Assembly (NCBI GenBank): GCA_022763105.1
Contig: JALEGK010000016.1
Location: forward strand, 1-64,000
Direction: 5' to 3'
DNA from: Rickettsiales bacterium
Lineage (GTDB): Bacteria > Pseudomonadota > Alphaproteobacteria > Rickettsiales > UBA3002
DNA: 64,000 nucleotides
Made by a program: the position numbers and the translations under genes. Shown here one piece after another: positions 1 through 10,506 of the stretch. Position 1 is the stretch's first letter, and every line of letters begins with the position of its first letter. The notes beneath the pieces are model-generated. The model was not told the DNA's origin. It worked only from the letters and a program-made list of their open reading frames with translations, and searched no databases.

Positions 1-2
1 AA

Positions 3-473
3 GAAGCGGCTCAAATCTACCAAACCGCTTACCGCGCCATTCACCTCACCAACCTAGAGGCGCTCGAGCATGCCGAAGAGATTCTAAAGGCGCTCAAGCC
101 CACCGATATTTTCATTGCCGCTGTCAGCAATAAAAAGGGCGATAATCTTCGCAAAGAAATCAGCCATTTGGGATGGGACCATTACTTTGACGCCATCGTC
201 GGCGCAGGTGACGCGCATGCTGATAAGCCAGACCCGGCCCCCGTCATGCTGGCGCTCAAAGAAACAGATATTCAGCCGCAAGAATGTTGGTTTGTCGGCG
301 ACACCACCATCGATTTAGAATGCGCACAAAATGTTGGCTGCATTCCGGTGCTTTACGGCGAGGTGCAGACCGATGGTGACGCCTATGACGGTTTCCCCAT
401 CGCGCATCATAGCCGCGACCATCACGGATTCATGGAAGTGATCGAGTACATATTGCGCGCGGATGCGGCTTAA
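3..473 (+). CDS. HAD-family hydrolase (phosphoglycolate-phosphatase-like), 5' truncated by window edge
   Basis: The frame is open from nt 3 (EAAQIYQTAYRAIHL...), upstream of the ORF-track start at 168. HAD motifs are present: 'AAVSNKKG', 'KPDPAPVMLAL', 'FVGDTTIDLECAQNVG'. Confidence 0.85.
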   Translation, partial: EAAQIYQTAYRAIHLTNLEALEHAEEILKALKPTDIFIAAVSNKKGDNLRKEISHLGWDHYFDAIVGAGDAHADKPDPAPVMLALKETDIQPQECWFVGDTTIDLECAQNVGCIPVLYGEVQTDGDAYDGFPIAHHSRDHHGFMEVIEYILRADAA

Positions 474-476
474 AGC

Positions 477-1640
477 TTAGTGTTGCGTGGTAACGAGTCG
501 CTTACCGCATGCCTGACATAAAGCAAGCGCGCCGAGCAGATGCGCGGCATCTTCATCTTGAATAAAATGCACAATGCGGTCTTGCTGCAGCAAATACTGA
601 TCGATCAATTCAATCACCGCTTCCGCATAATCAGAAATCAACGCCAAATCATGCTCCGGCTCTTCCACTGCCGATGCGGTGAAATCGGTAAAGCCGCCTG
701 CCGCATAACGCCCAAGCGATGCACCGCCTTGCTCTTCAATCATCTTCACAGTGATAATGAGTGCCGATGCCAACATGCGCGACCATGCCGTCTTTGCGAT
801 ATGTGCCATCATCTCTGCATCTGGTTCTTTAATCTCAGCCGATTCAACGCCGCTTTTCAGCTCGTCACGCATATGCTCAAGCACGCTGCGAACACCAGCA
901 GCAGCACCCAAAACATTCTGTGCATTCTCAACAAATACGTCGCGCCACATCTCTGGGTCCGAGCGGCCAATACGAATGAAGCGTTCGTATAATGCGTCAT
1001 TTTCTTGTGGCTTAATGCCATGCTCATCAAGCACCGGCATCGCAGCATAACACATCAACTGCGGAATATGCGACATATAGGCATAAATCTGATCATGGCT
1101 ATCAGCAGGCAAGACATCGACCACCGAGCCAAGCGATTGCCAGAGCTGACCAACCGGTTCAATCGCCTCGATATATTCTTGGCTGGGCGGTGTAATCAGA
1201 AACAAATGATCGACAAAGTAATCACCGCGCGCCGTATAGGGGCCAACTTTCTCGCTACCCGCAATCGGGTGCGAAGGCACATACGCGACATGATCTGGCA
1301 GGTGAGGGGTGATGTCTTCAATCGCTTGCTTTTTGATCGATCCAATATCGGTCAACACGCAGCCCTCTTTTAGGTGTGGGGCAATGGTTTCCATGACCGG
1401 CCCGTAACACCCAACCGGCGTACACAAAATAACCAGATCAGCCTTTGCTACGGCTTCTTCTGGTGTGGCGGCCAGTATATCAATCGCTTCCACAGACAAT
1501 GCCGTTGCCGAATGATCGGGGTGTAAATCGTAGCCAGCAATGGTACCCACACGGCCACCATGTTTGAGTGACAGACCCAGCGATGCTCCCATCTGGCCCA
1601 GCCCTATAATTGCGACACGTTGGAATAAGATATCTGACAT
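477..1640 (-). CDS. tyrA: Prephenate/arogenate dehydrogenase
   Basis: N-terminal Rossmann 'VAIIGLGQMGASLGLSLK', then 'VPSHPIAGSEKVGP' typical of TyrA. Sits next to an aminotransferase and a chorismate mutase. Confidence 0.9.
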   Translation of the reverse strand: MSDILFQRVAIIGLGQMGASLGLSLKHGGRVGTIAGYDLHPDHSATALSVEAIDILAATPEEAVAKADLVILCTPVGCYGPVMETIAPHLKEGCVLTDIGSIKKQAIEDITPHLPDHVAYVPSHPIAGSEKVGPYTARGDYFVDHLFLITPPSQEYIEAIEPVGQLWQSLGSVVDVLPADSHDQIYAYMSHIPQLMCYAAMPVLDEHGIKPQENDALYERFIRIGRSDPEMWRDVFVENAQNVLGAAAGVRSVLEHMRDELKSGVESAEIKEPDAEMMAHIAKTAWSRMLASALIITVKMIEEQGGASLGRYAAGGFTDFTASAVEEPEHDLALISDYAEAVIELIDQYLLQQDRIVHFIQDEDAAHLLGALALCQACGKRLVTTQH

Positions 1641-1647
1641 AGCTAAA

Positions 1648-2739
1648 CTATCGATTTAAGAATTCATGCAAAGCAGTTTTAAATGCTTCATTATCATCTG
1701 CCGAACCAATGCTAACACGCAAACAATCCGGCAAGCCATAATTCGCCACTTCGCGCGGTATAATCCCTTGCTCGAGCAAATACGCATTCGCATCCGATGC
1801 ACGCGCACCATCTTCGCTCGGGAAATGAATGAGGATGAAATTCGCGAAAGATGGCGTCACACCCAAGCCCATCGCACGCACATCTTTAGTCAGTGATTCG
1901 CGCTCGCGCGCATTACGATCAATCTCGGCATTCAGATATTCGCTATCACGCAATGACGCTTCTGCCGCAGCCAGTGCGGGCTGCGTCACATTGAACGGCG
2001 CACGCACTTTATACATTACATCAATCAATGCTTTCGGACCATACCCATACCCCACGCGCAGTGCGGGCAGGCCGTGCAGCTTAGAGAAGGTCTTGGTGAT
2101 AATAACATTGCCACGCTCAATTAACTCGCGACCGTCTGTGTAGTCTTTGACATCGCGCATATATTCGGCATAGGCGCCGTCAATTACCAGCAAGATATCA
2201 TCACGCAATTCATCGCGCAGACGCGTTACTTCTTGCGCAGAAATATAGGTGCCCGTCGGGTTATTTGGATTGGCAAAGAATACGATTTTGGTGTTTGGCG
2301 TCACCGCCGCGAGTAATGCATCGACATCCGTGGTTAAATTTGTCTCAGGCGCACTCACCGGCGTTGCTCCTTGCTGCTGCGTGTAGATGCGATACATCAA
2401 AAACGCATGCTCAGGGAATAATACCTCATCGCCTATTGTGGCGAATGCACGCACGATCATGCCGATAATCTCATCCGATCCGGCACCCACGATGAGCTGG
2501 TCTTGCGCCAATCCCACCTGTTCTTCAATGGTGGCGCGTAAGCTCGCCGCACCATCCTGAGGATAGCGATGTAGCTTGGCAGCCGCTGCCTGAAATGCCT
2601 CAAGTGCCTGAGGGGAGGGGCCTAACGGGTTTTCATTGGATGATAGTTTAATAATTTTCGCACCCGCACGCGCATGGGTTTTCCCGCCGACATAGGGGGA
2701 AATCACATCAAGGAAATCATTATGTTTGATCGCTGTCAT
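1648..2739 (-). CDS. hisC: Histidinol-phosphate / aromatic aminotransferase (PLP fold type I)
   Basis: 'KLSSNENPLGPSPQALEAF', 'NPNNPTGTYIS', 'TKTFSKLHGLPALRVGYG' match the HisC family. Substrate is uncertain; the context suggests an aromatic role. Confidence 0.85.
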   Translation of the reverse strand: MTAIKHNDFLDVISPYVGGKTHARAGAKIIKLSSNENPLGPSPQALEAFQAAAAKLHRYPQDGAASLRATIEEQVGLAQDQLIVGAGSDEIIGMIVRAFATIGDEVLFPEHAFLMYRIYTQQQGATPVSAPETNLTTDVDALLAAVTPNTKIVFFANPNNPTGTYISAQEVTRLRDELRDDILLVIDGAYAEYMRDVKDYTDGRELIERGNVIITKTFSKLHGLPALRVGYGYGPKALIDVMYKVRAPFNVTQPALAAAEASLRDSEYLNAEIDRNARERESLTKDVRAMGLGVTPSFANFILIHFPSEDGARASDANAYLLEQGIIPREVANYGLPDCLRVSIGSADDNEAFKTALHEFLNR

Positions 2740-2766
2740 ATCGCGCGATAGTTACGCTTAAAACGC

Positions 2767-3627
2767 CTAAACGTCAATCGGCTTGGGGTGCGAGCCCAAC
2801 CAGATGATCTCGGCATCGCCCAGCGCACGGCTCACTTCTAGTAATTCATCGCTATCATCGGTGTAAAAACCATCGAGCTTAATCAGCATGCGATGCACGG
2901 GCGGCTGATTCGATGAATTAATCAGCGACGCAGTAATGCCCGACTTGGCAAAAATCTCTGTCGCTTTCGAGGTGCTAACTGCCTCTTGAAGCTTGCACGC
3001 GAAGTAAGATTCGTCATTGCCGCTTTCCTCTGGCGTCACATTGGCAATCGCCAGACCATGACAGGCGCGCTTTGGAAACTCAGGATGCGCGACCACAGGC
3101 AAATGTGCAAAAATCTTGAGGTTTGTATTGCCTTGCGAGGCAAGCACCAACCACCAATTCGTATCTTCATCAGCCAAAAACGTCTCAGCCGGGCTTGGCA
3201 AAATGCCAATATTGATTTTGTCAGATGCCAGATCACCCAGCACGCCATTCACGGTGGTGTTGGTCGTAACAGGTACAAAGCTGCCAAAATGCTCACGCGC
3301 GAGCCATAATAAATTCTGAATTTTCTCATGATGCACCACGCTTAGCTGCATTGGCGATTCATGATGAATCGATGCGGCAATCATCTGGCGCCACATCGAG
3401 GTGGCGGCTGTTGCATCAAAGTTGCTGCTTTTGAATGCGTTGAAAATCCGGCGGATCATTTTGCCTTCGCGGCCAGAGCGTAGAAATAATCCTTTTTCTC
3501 CAGCGGCTTTCTTGGCTGCGCCCACTTGCGCGACAATCTCGATGCGCTGTTTCATCAGCGCGATGATCTCATCATCAATCGCATCAATCTGCTTGCGAAA
3601 CTCGGTCAATTGCGCGCTTTTGCTCAT
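2767..3627 (-). CDS. Chorismate mutase (AroQ class) with a C-terminal degenerate prephenate-dehydratase/ACT-like region
   Basis: N-terminal '[34 protein letters not shown]' is AroQ-like. The C-terminus '[37 protein letters not shown]' resembles an ACT domain end. Start placed at the internal ATG (nt 3627) rather than the long ORF. Confidence 0.8.
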   Translation of the reverse strand: MSKSAQLTEFRKQIDAIDDEIIALMKQRIEIVAQVGAAKKAAGEKGLFLRSGREGKMIRRIFNAFKSSNFDATAATSMWRQMIAASIHHESPMQLSVVHHEKIQNLLWLAREHFGSFVPVTTNTTVNGVLGDLASDKINIGILPSPAETFLADEDTNWWLVLASQGNTNLKIFAHLPVVAHPEFPKRACHGLAIANVTPEESGNDESYFACKLQEAVSTSKATEIFAKSGITASLINSSNQPPVHRMLIKLDGFYTDDSDELLEVSRALGDAEIIWLGSHPKPIDV

Positions 3628-3718
3628 GGGCAGTGTTATGTCAGCAAGCGTTAGCAAAAGCAAGCCTGACCTCATCTGTTTCTTGACCTTTGTGGAACAA
3701 ATCAGTCTAACTGTGCCC

Positions 3719-4909
3719 ATGTTAGAAAATGCGACATTGCAGGAAGCCTCATTTGGCCCCGATCACCGCCGAATTTCGGTGGGTGACGTTGTCGATTTGC
3801 GCCCCAAAGAACCCTTCTGCTTAGATGGTGGCCTGTGTATAGAAAGCCTGCCCGTAGCCTTCCAGACCTACGGCACGCTCAATGCAGATAAAAGCAATGC
3901 GATTCTCGTGTGTCATGGCCTAACCGGCGATCAATACCTTGCATCGGACCATCCGGTAACCGGCAAGCCCGGCTGGTGGGAAATGTCTGTTGGCTCAGGC
4001 AAACCGATTGATACCGATAAATATTTTGTGATTTGCAGCAATGTGATTGGTAGCTGCATGGGCTCATGGGGGCCAAAATCAATCGATGCGGCCACTGGCA
4101 AGCCCTATGGCCTGAACTTTCCGGTGATCACCATTGCCGACATGGTGCGCGCGCAAGTCGCACTCATCGATGCATTCGGTATCGAGCAATTATTCGCTGT
4201 CATTGGTGGCTCTATGGGCGGCATGCTAGCGCTCACTTGGGCGTCGCTCTATCCAGAGCGTGTCTTCGCCGCAATGCCGATTGCGACTTCCGCACGTCAC
4301 TCTGCGCAAAACATTGCCTTTCATGAAATTGGCCGCCAAGCCGTTATGGCAGACCCTGATTGGAGGGACGGCAATTACTTTGAGGCAGGCACCTACCCAT
4401 CAAAAGGGTTGGCGGTTGCGCGTATGACCGCGCACGTTACCTATGTAAGCCAAGTGGCACTCGCGCAGAAATTCGGACGCCATCTACAAGATAAAGAATC
4501 GATCGGCTTTGGCTTCGATGCAGATTTCCAAGTTGAGAGTTACTTAAGGTATCAGGGTAAGAGTTTTGTCGAACGTTTTGATCCTAATGCTTATCTCTAT
4601 ATTACGCGTGCGATGGATTACTTCGATCTCGCTGCGGATCATGGTGGCAATTTGGGCATGGCATTTGCCAACACGCCGGTGCGTTTTTGTGTCGTTTCAT
4701 TCTCTAGCGATTGGTGTTTCCCAACGGAAGAAAGCCGTGACATTGTGCGCGCACTCAACGCCGCATCAGCCGATGTCAGCTTCGCCGAAATCCAGACCGA
4801 TAAAGGCCACGATGCCTTCTTGCTCGATGTGCCTGATTTTCAGCGTACCATGGCAGGCTTCATCGATGGGTGCTGGCAGGTGAAATCCGGAGGTGCGCAT
4901 GGCAAATAA
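3719..4909 (+). CDS. metX: Homoserine O-acetyltransferase (MetX, alpha/beta hydrolase)
   Basis: '[14 protein letters not shown]', '[22 protein letters not shown]', '[10 protein letters not shown]'. True start is likely the ATG at 3719 ([18 protein letters not shown]). Confidence 0.93.
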   Translation: MLENATLQEASFGPDHRRISVGDVVDLRPKEPFCLDGGLCIESLPVAFQTYGTLNADKSNAILVCHGLTGDQYLASDHPVTGKPGWWEMSVGSGKPIDTDKYFVICSNVIGSCMGSWGPKSIDAATGKPYGLNFPVITIADMVRAQVALIDAFGIEQLFAVIGGSMGGMLALTWASLYPERVFAAMPIATSARHSAQNIAFHEIGRQAVMADPDWRDGNYFEAGTYPSKGLAVARMTAHVTYVSQVALAQKFGRHLQDKESIGFGFDADFQVESYLRYQGKSFVERFDPNAYLYITRAMDYFDLAADHGGNLGMAFANTPVRFCVVSFSSDWCFPTEESRDIVRALNAASADVSFAEIQTDKGHDAFLLDVPDFQRTMAGFIDGCWQVKSGGAHGK

Positions 4910-5513
4910 AAGCACACAAACGCATTTCGAAGCGATGGGCGATCTGATTCAGCCGAAATCGAAAGTGCTCGATATTGGCTGCGCCGAAGGCGATTTGCTG
5001 CAATGGCTGCGCGAGCATCGTGAGGTAGATGGTCGCGGTATTGAGATTGACCAATCCAAAGTAAATCGCGCGATTGCGAAGGGTGTATCCGTCATTCAGG
5101 GCGATGTGAATTCGGATCTGAGTTATTACCCGAATCAATCCTATGACTATGCGATTCTGTCGCAAACCTTGCAGGCGATGCAAGACCCAAAAGGTATTCT
5201 CGCCGAGCTAATGCGCATAGGAAAACAGGCGGTGGTGTCGGTACCGAATTTCGGCCATTGGCGCAACCGTTTGCATTTGGGGCTGCATGGTAAAATGCCG
5301 GTGACCAAAACGCTGACCTATCAATGGTACGACACGCCGAACATTCACTTCTGTACCATTACGGATTTTGTCGAGCTGTGCGAAGCGATGGACATTCGCA
5401 TCGATCAGCGCATTATGATGACACATAGCGGTGTGCCGACGAGCTTTTCTGGCAAAGGCTTCTGGGCCAACCTGTTTGGTGAACAAGGCATCTTTTTATT
5501 ATCAAAGAAGTAA
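4893..5513 (+). CDS. metW: Methionine biosynthesis protein MetW (SAM methyltransferase fold)
   Basis: '[16 protein letters not shown]', '[13 protein letters not shown]...[27 protein letters not shown]'. Overlaps metX by 17 nt. Confidence 0.92.
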   Translation: MRMANKSTQTHFEAMGDLIQPKSKVLDIGCAEGDLLQWLREHREVDGRGIEIDQSKVNRAIAKGVSVIQGDVNSDLSYYPNQSYDYAILSQTLQAMQDPKGILAELMRIGKQAVVSVPNFGHWRNRLHLGLHGKMPVTKTLTYQWYDTPNIHFCTITDFVELCEAMDIRIDQRIMMTHSGVPTSFSGKGFWANLFGEQGIFLLSKK

Positions 5514-5537
5514 AACAAAGACTGAAAGTATTACCTT

Positions 5538-6395
5538 ATGTTTCCTGATCATGCGTCTATTTATCCAGCCAACCTTCTTGAAGAGCGTGCGCGCATTCAG
5601 GAGTCAGGTGGCTTGCGTGATAAAATCCGCTACGATTTAACACCGCGCCCGCACTATGCATTTGGCTTGCTTGCTGCCGCAGACATGGCGCGCTTTGCCG
5701 GCCAAAATCGCATTACCGCGATTGAATTTGGCGTTGCAGAAGGTAAGGGCTTGCTCACCATGTGTGAGTTGGCCACTGCAATCGAAGACGAGACCGGCAT
5801 AGGCTTCGATATTGTCGGCTTCGATACAGGCGAAGGCTTGCCCGAATTACTCGATCATCGCGATCACCCAGAGATTTGGTCGCAAGGCGATTTCGCAGGC
5901 ATTGGCCGCAAAGAACTAGAAGCCAAGCTACCAGAGAATTGCCGTATGGTCTGGGGCGATGTCCGCGAGACACTACATGATGCGATTGCAGGGCTTAGCG
6001 CACCCGTTGGCTTTGTCGCCAATGATCTTGATATGTATAGCTCGACCATCGGTTCGCTCGATCTGTTCAAAGCCGCGCATGATCATTTATTGCCGGTGAT
6101 TATGTGTTATTTCGATGATACGCTGGGCAGCCCAACGCGTATTGGCTCGCTGTTCCGTAACGATTGGTGCGGCCAGCTTGCCGCCATCCGTGAATTCAAC
6201 GAAGCAAACGCAACGCGTAAAATTGATATCATCCGCACGCTCAAAGCGCGCCGCCCACTTAACCGCGAGCTATGGTTAGACCAAATCTATGCCGCGCATG
6301 TGCTCGACCATCCGTTGCGTCAAGTCGGGGCAGAGCGTACCAGCCTGATGATGGATGAGCACGGCACCGATCACAGCTTCGAGTGGACATTATAA
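5538..6395 (+). CDS. Hypothetical protein with class I methyltransferase-like motif
   Basis: 'ITAIEFGVAEGKGLLTMCELA' resembles a SAM-binding motif I. Co-directional with metXW. Confidence 0.55.
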   Translation: MFPDHASIYPANLLEERARIQESGGLRDKIRYDLTPRPHYAFGLLAAADMARFAGQNRITAIEFGVAEGKGLLTMCELATAIEDETGIGFDIVGFDTGEGLPELLDHRDHPEIWSQGDFAGIGRKELEAKLPENCRMVWGDVRETLHDAIAGLSAPVGFVANDLDMYSSTIGSLDLFKAAHDHLLPVIMCYFDDTLGSPTRIGSLFRNDWCGQLAAIREFNEANATRKIDIIRTLKARRPLNRELWLDQIYAAHVLDHPLRQVGAERTSLMMDEHGTDHSFEWTL

Positions 6396-6493
6396 ACACT
6401 CTGCCGAATCTGGTGGAGAACTCCGCTACAACCATTGATTAAGCGCAAGCGCCATCCTACACTGCCGCCAATTCAAACCAAAGAGTGACACGA

Positions 6494-8395
6494 ATGCTCA
6501 ACCCAATTTGGCGCTATGGATTGCTATGTGTGCTATGGCTGATCAGCCTATCGCCTGCATCAGCGGATACTAGCAAGCTCTTCTACGCGATTGAGAATAA
6601 GCATTGGGGCACCGCCATGCGCGAGGCGCAGGGCAAAGGCATGCTTGGGCATGTGGTGCAGTGGCATTTCCTGCAAGATGAAGATGCCGAAGTCAGCTTT
6701 GCGCAGATCCATGACTTCATGCAGCGTCACCAAACCTGGCCGGGGCGCAGCAAGCTGCAAATACGTGCCGAGAAATTGCTATTCCAAAATGGCTCTCCTG
6801 ATGCGCGCGCATGGTTCGCCAAATACCCGCCCATCTCAGGTTACGGCTTGCTTGCTAAGGCGCGCTTAGGTGGCGCGAAAAAGGCGGAGCTGGTCAAGCG
6901 TGGCTTTGAGCAGGGGGATTTTGAAAAAGACGATGATAAGCAAATCATCAAAGAATTCCGCGACTTCCTGTCTGTTGCCGATTACCGCAAGCGCATCGAA
7001 CGTTTGCTAGAAGAAGATAAAGCCACCATCGCGTCGCGTTATCTAAAATATGTCGATAAAAAGCATCGCCGCCTATACGATGCACGCATTTCACTGATCC
7101 GCAAAGACCGCGATGTCGACCGCGCCATTGACCGCGTGCCAAACGAACTGATTAAAGATCATGGGTTGATGGTCGATCGCACTGTCTGGCGTCATAAAAA
7201 GAATTTAATCTCTGGCACAATTCAACTGCTCAAAGAAATGCATCCCGATAATCCGCTAGCCGATAAGGTCTGGAAGATTCGCGCCCTACATGCGCGTGAT
7301 TACATCGAGGTTGGCAATTATAAAGGCGCGCTGGCGCTGCTAGTTAATTATGGCAACAAGCTAAGCCCCGCTAATAACGCCGAAGCACTCTGGATGCTTG
7401 GGTGGTTGCAGCTTGAATTCTTCAATAACCCGAAAGAAGCATACAAAGCCTTCTTCCAGCTGAATAAGCAAACCTCATACCCGATCAGTAAATCACGCGG
7501 GGCATTTTGGTCTGCTCGCGCAGCTGAGATGAATAAGAACAAAGAAATCGCCGATGGCTGGTATAAGGTTGCCGCGCAATACCCGACCACTTTTTACGGG
7601 CAATTGGCATTTCATAAGCTGAATCCGGGTAAGCCGCTGAAACTGCCAAAATACCAATCAAATCCGGCGACGGTTGATTTCTACATGCAGCACCCGCTGG
7701 TGCGTCTGGCAAAGCAGCTCAAAGATATCGGGCAGTCACGCCTAGCGACGCCATTCATCAATCATTTAGCGCAAGAAGCCAAAAGCGAAATGCATATGGT
7801 CGCACTCGCCGAGGCCGTTGCGAAACTCGGGCTGATGCATGGCTCGGTGCGTGTCGCCAAATTTGCGACCCGCGATAATCTGATTTTACTGCCACATGGC
7901 TGGCCGATCACGCAGATTGGCAAAGAAAGCACGCTAGAGCCAGCATTGCCGCATGCGATTGCGCGCCAAGAAAGTGAATTTAATCCAGAAGCAGTAAGTC
8001 TGGCGGGCGCACGCGGGCTGATGCAGCTTATGCCAGCCACAGCCAAACGCGTCGCACGCTCAAAAGGCATGGGCTATAGCCGCAAAAAGCTGTTTGAGCC
8101 ATCCTATAATGCGACATTGGGTAGCTCGTATTTGCAGGGATTGGTCGAGCGCTTTGAAGGCAATTATATTCTGGCTATTGCGGGCTATAATGCAGGCCCA
8201 GGCCGGTCTGAGCAATGGGTGCGCCGGTTTGGACGCCCGGGCCGCAACATTGGTCAGACATTGCGCTGGATAGAGATGATTCCCTTCTCAGAGACGCGCA
8301 ACTATGTCCAGCGTGTATTAGAGAATGCACAAGTTTACCGTGCGCTGATGAAACCGGACGCGCCGCTCAATATCGCGAAAGATTTGCTACGCTAG
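6494..8395 (+). CDS. Soluble lytic murein transglycosylase (Slt70-like)
   Basis: Signal peptide, helical superhelix region, then the SLT domain 'IARQESEFNPEAVSLAGARGLMQLMPATAKRVAR...ILAIAGYNAGPGR'. Confidence 0.93.
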   Translation: MLNPIWRYGLLCVLWLISLSPASADTSKLFYAIENKHWGTAMREAQGKGMLGHVVQWHFLQDEDAEVSFAQIHDFMQRHQTWPGRSKLQIRAEKLLFQNGSPDARAWFAKYPPISGYGLLAKARLGGAKKAELVKRGFEQGDFEKDDDKQIIKEFRDFLSVADYRKRIERLLEEDKATIASRYLKYVDKKHRRLYDARISLIRKDRDVDRAIDRVPNELIKDHGLMVDRTVWRHKKNLISGTIQLLKEMHPDNPLADKVWKIRALHARDYIEVGNYKGALALLVNYGNKLSPANNAEALWMLGWLQLEFFNNPKEAYKAFFQLNKQTSYPISKSRGAFWSARAAEMNKNKEIADGWYKVAAQYPTTFYGQLAFHKLNPGKPLKLPKYQSNPATVDFYMQHPLVRLAKQLKDIGQSRLATPFINHLAQEAKSEMHMVALAEAVAKLGLMHGSVRVAKFATRDNLILLPHGWPITQIGKESTLEPALPHAIARQESEFNPEAVSLAGARGLMQLMPATAKRVARSKGMGYSRKKLFEPSYNATLGSSYLQGLVERFEGNYILAIAGYNAGPGRSEQWVRRFGRPGRNIGQTLRWIEMIPFSETRNYVQRVLENAQVYRALMKPDAPLNIAKDLLR

Positions 8396-8677
8396 TTAAT
8401 CGCAGCCAATTCCAACTTCAGATTCACAGACGGTAGAATTATAGGTCGGATAGCCAACAGGCGGGACATAAGCCGCATCGTTATCGCGGTAAACGGCAGG
8501 TGGCTGAGGGTTGTAATACGGGCTGGCCGCGCGAGAAACGGGGACAGCAGAACCCGCAGGCACTGGATGACGCACGTCATAAAGGTCCCAAACATTGCTT
8601 TGGCGCTTAATGCCACCACCCCCACATGCGGTAAGCAATAAAGCAGCCAAGCACAAGCATGTGTAGTTTTTCACCAT
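8396..8677 (-). CDS. Small putative lipoprotein
   Basis: From the ATG at 8677: 'MVKNYTCLCLAALLLTACGGGG', with a lipobox-like LTAC. The stop abuts the slt stop (8395/8396). Confidence 0.6.
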   Translation of the reverse strand: MVKNYTCLCLAALLLTACGGGGIKRQSNVWDLYDVRHPVPAGSAVPVSRAASPYYNPQPPAVYRDNDAAYVPPVGYPTYNSTVCESEVGIGCD

Positions 8678-8797
8678 TTCAACTTGTACTATACCCTGTT
8701 TTTCACAATCGTGATTGGAATATTGGAATGATTTTGCAATTTTCAATCCTTTAAGATAGACATAGTGCAATTTTGTCAAAATTAATGGGGGATTTTC

Positions 8798-10171
8798 ATG
8801 CAAGTTGGTGGCCACGGTGCTTTAGAGGAAGCAGTTCCTGAAACATTGCTATTCGGCTTCGATCCGTTCTGGTTCGCAGTTCTACTATTCGGTTTTGCGT
8901 ATCTGTTGATCATGACCGAAAAAATTAACCGTGCGATTGTTGCGCTACTGGGTGCAGGTATCCTGATCATCTTCGGTGTCATGAACCAGCATCAGGCGAT
9001 TGCCGCCATTGACTTTGGCACACTCGGACTACTCGCCGGTATGATGGTGATTGTCCATATCACAGGTAAAACCGGTGTGTTCCAGTATCTTGCGGTCTGG
9101 TCGGTCAAAAAGGTCGATGCACGCCCTTGGGGAATTTTGCTGATGATCTCGGTCATCACCGCAGTGTTCTCGGCATTACTCGACAACGTAACGACGGTGC
9201 TTTTATTGGTGCCGGTATTGTTGCGCATCTGTAAAGAGCTGGAAATTGACCCGTATCCATATCTGTTCACCTGTATTTTTGCTTCCAACATCGGTGGTAC
9301 CGCAACTTACATTGGTGATCCGCCAAACATTCTGATTGGTTCGGCGCTGGGCTTAAGCTTCAATGACTTCCTAATCCACACCATGCCAGCGGCTGTTGTG
9401 GTGTTTATTGCAACCATGATTCCGATTTACTTCATCTGGGGTAAGAAGATCACGGCATCGAAAGATAAGCGCGAGAAAGTCATGGCGATGAACGAGAAAG
9501 ACTCCATCACCGATCCGCGCCTGCTGATTGACTGTTTAGGCGTCTGCTTCATTGTCGTGCTTGGTTTTGTTTTTGCTCACCCAATTGGTGTAGAGCCAGC
9601 AACCATCGCAATGTCTGGTGCAGCACTCTTGCTGCTACTTGAGAATTTGCGCCACGACCAAGAGCACCACGCGCACAATGTTCACGCAGCCTTTGCCGAA
9701 GCAGAATGGGTGACCTTATTCTTCTTCGTGGGTCTGTTCATTATGGTCGGCGGTATTGAACGTGTCGGCTTTATTGAGATGATGGGTGAGGCGCTGCTCG
9801 ACTTCACGCAAGGTAATCTACAAGACACAGCCTATGCAGTGTTGTGGGTATCTGCTTATGCGTCTGCCTTCTTGGATAACATTCCATTCACCGCAACCAT
9901 GATTCCTATGATCAAATCGCTGGCTCCATCACTAGGTGGTGAAGAGGCGATCATGCCACTATGGTGGGCATTGTCACTAGGTGCATGTTTCGGTGGTAAT
10001 GGTACCCTGATTGGTGCGAGTGCCAATCTGGTAGTTGCCGGTTTTGCCGAGCGTGATGGTCAGCCAATCCGCTTCATGAAGTTCCTGATTATGGCGCTTC
10101 CTCTGATGACGTTGAGCATCATCATCAGCCATGTTTACATTTACTTCCGTTACTTCGGCGGTGGAGCGTAA
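8798..10171 (+). CDS. ArsB/NhaD-family ion transporter (Na+/H+ antiporter type)
   Basis: Multiple TM segments; 'FSALLDNVTTVLLLVPV', 'ASNIGGTATYIGDPPNILIGS', 'FLDNIPFTATMIPMI' are hallmark NhaD/ArsB motifs. Confidence 0.88.
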   Translation: MQVGGHGALEEAVPETLLFGFDPFWFAVLLFGFAYLLIMTEKINRAIVALLGAGILIIFGVMNQHQAIAAIDFGTLGLLAGMMVIVHITGKTGVFQYLAVWSVKKVDARPWGILLMISVITAVFSALLDNVTTVLLLVPVLLRICKELEIDPYPYLFTCIFASNIGGTATYIGDPPNILIGSALGLSFNDFLIHTMPAAVVVFIATMIPIYFIWGKKITASKDKREKVMAMNEKDSITDPRLLIDCLGVCFIVVLGFVFAHPIGVEPATIAMSGAALLLLLENLRHDQEHHAHNVHAAFAEAEWVTLFFFVGLFIMVGGIERVGFIEMMGEALLDFTQGNLQDTAYAVLWVSAYASAFLDNIPFTATMIPMIKSLAPSLGGEEAIMPLWWALSLGACFGGNGTLIGASANLVVAGFAERDGQPIRFMKFLIMALPLMTLSIIISHVYIYFRYFGGGA

Positions 10172-10502
10172 TGTGGCCGATGCGAAGGCACTCCTAGCCG
10201 AAGCATTATCTGAAGCGCGCGCCAACTCGGGCTTTACCGAGCAAGAGGTGGCAGAAAAAGCGCAGATCAGCGTTAAGCGTCTGCAAGATTACGAATCGGG
10301 GCGAACCAGCCCCGATAGCGCAACAGTCGTAAGGCTTGCTGGTCTGTATGGTGTTCCCATCGCTGGGATGACGAATCAGGCAGCGCTAAGCGAGGCGGAA
10401 ATCTCTGAGCTTATTGGCAATCTCATGCACCATGATGAAGTGGGGCGTGGCGATCAATTCAAGGCGTTGATCAAATCCATTAAAACGGCGCAAGGCGAAT
10501 AG
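10161..10502 (+). CDS. XRE-like helix-turn-helix protein
   Basis: 'FTEQEVAEKAQISVKRLQDYESGRTSPDSATVVRLAGLYGV'. Probable GTG start at 10161 or 10173, overlapping the transporter stop. Confidence 0.7.
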   Translation: MERNVADAKALLAEALSEARANSGFTEQEVAEKAQISVKRLQDYESGRTSPDSATVVRLAGLYGVPIAGMTNQAALSEAEISELIGNLMHHDEVGRGDQFKALIKSIKTAQGE

Positions 10503-10506
10503 CTCG

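Noticed and set aside
3401-3718. ORF-track N-terminal 106 aa of the metX reading frame
   Set aside because: It is antisense to the chorismate mutase gene. MetX homology begins at the ATG at 3719, so the extension is treated as spurious.
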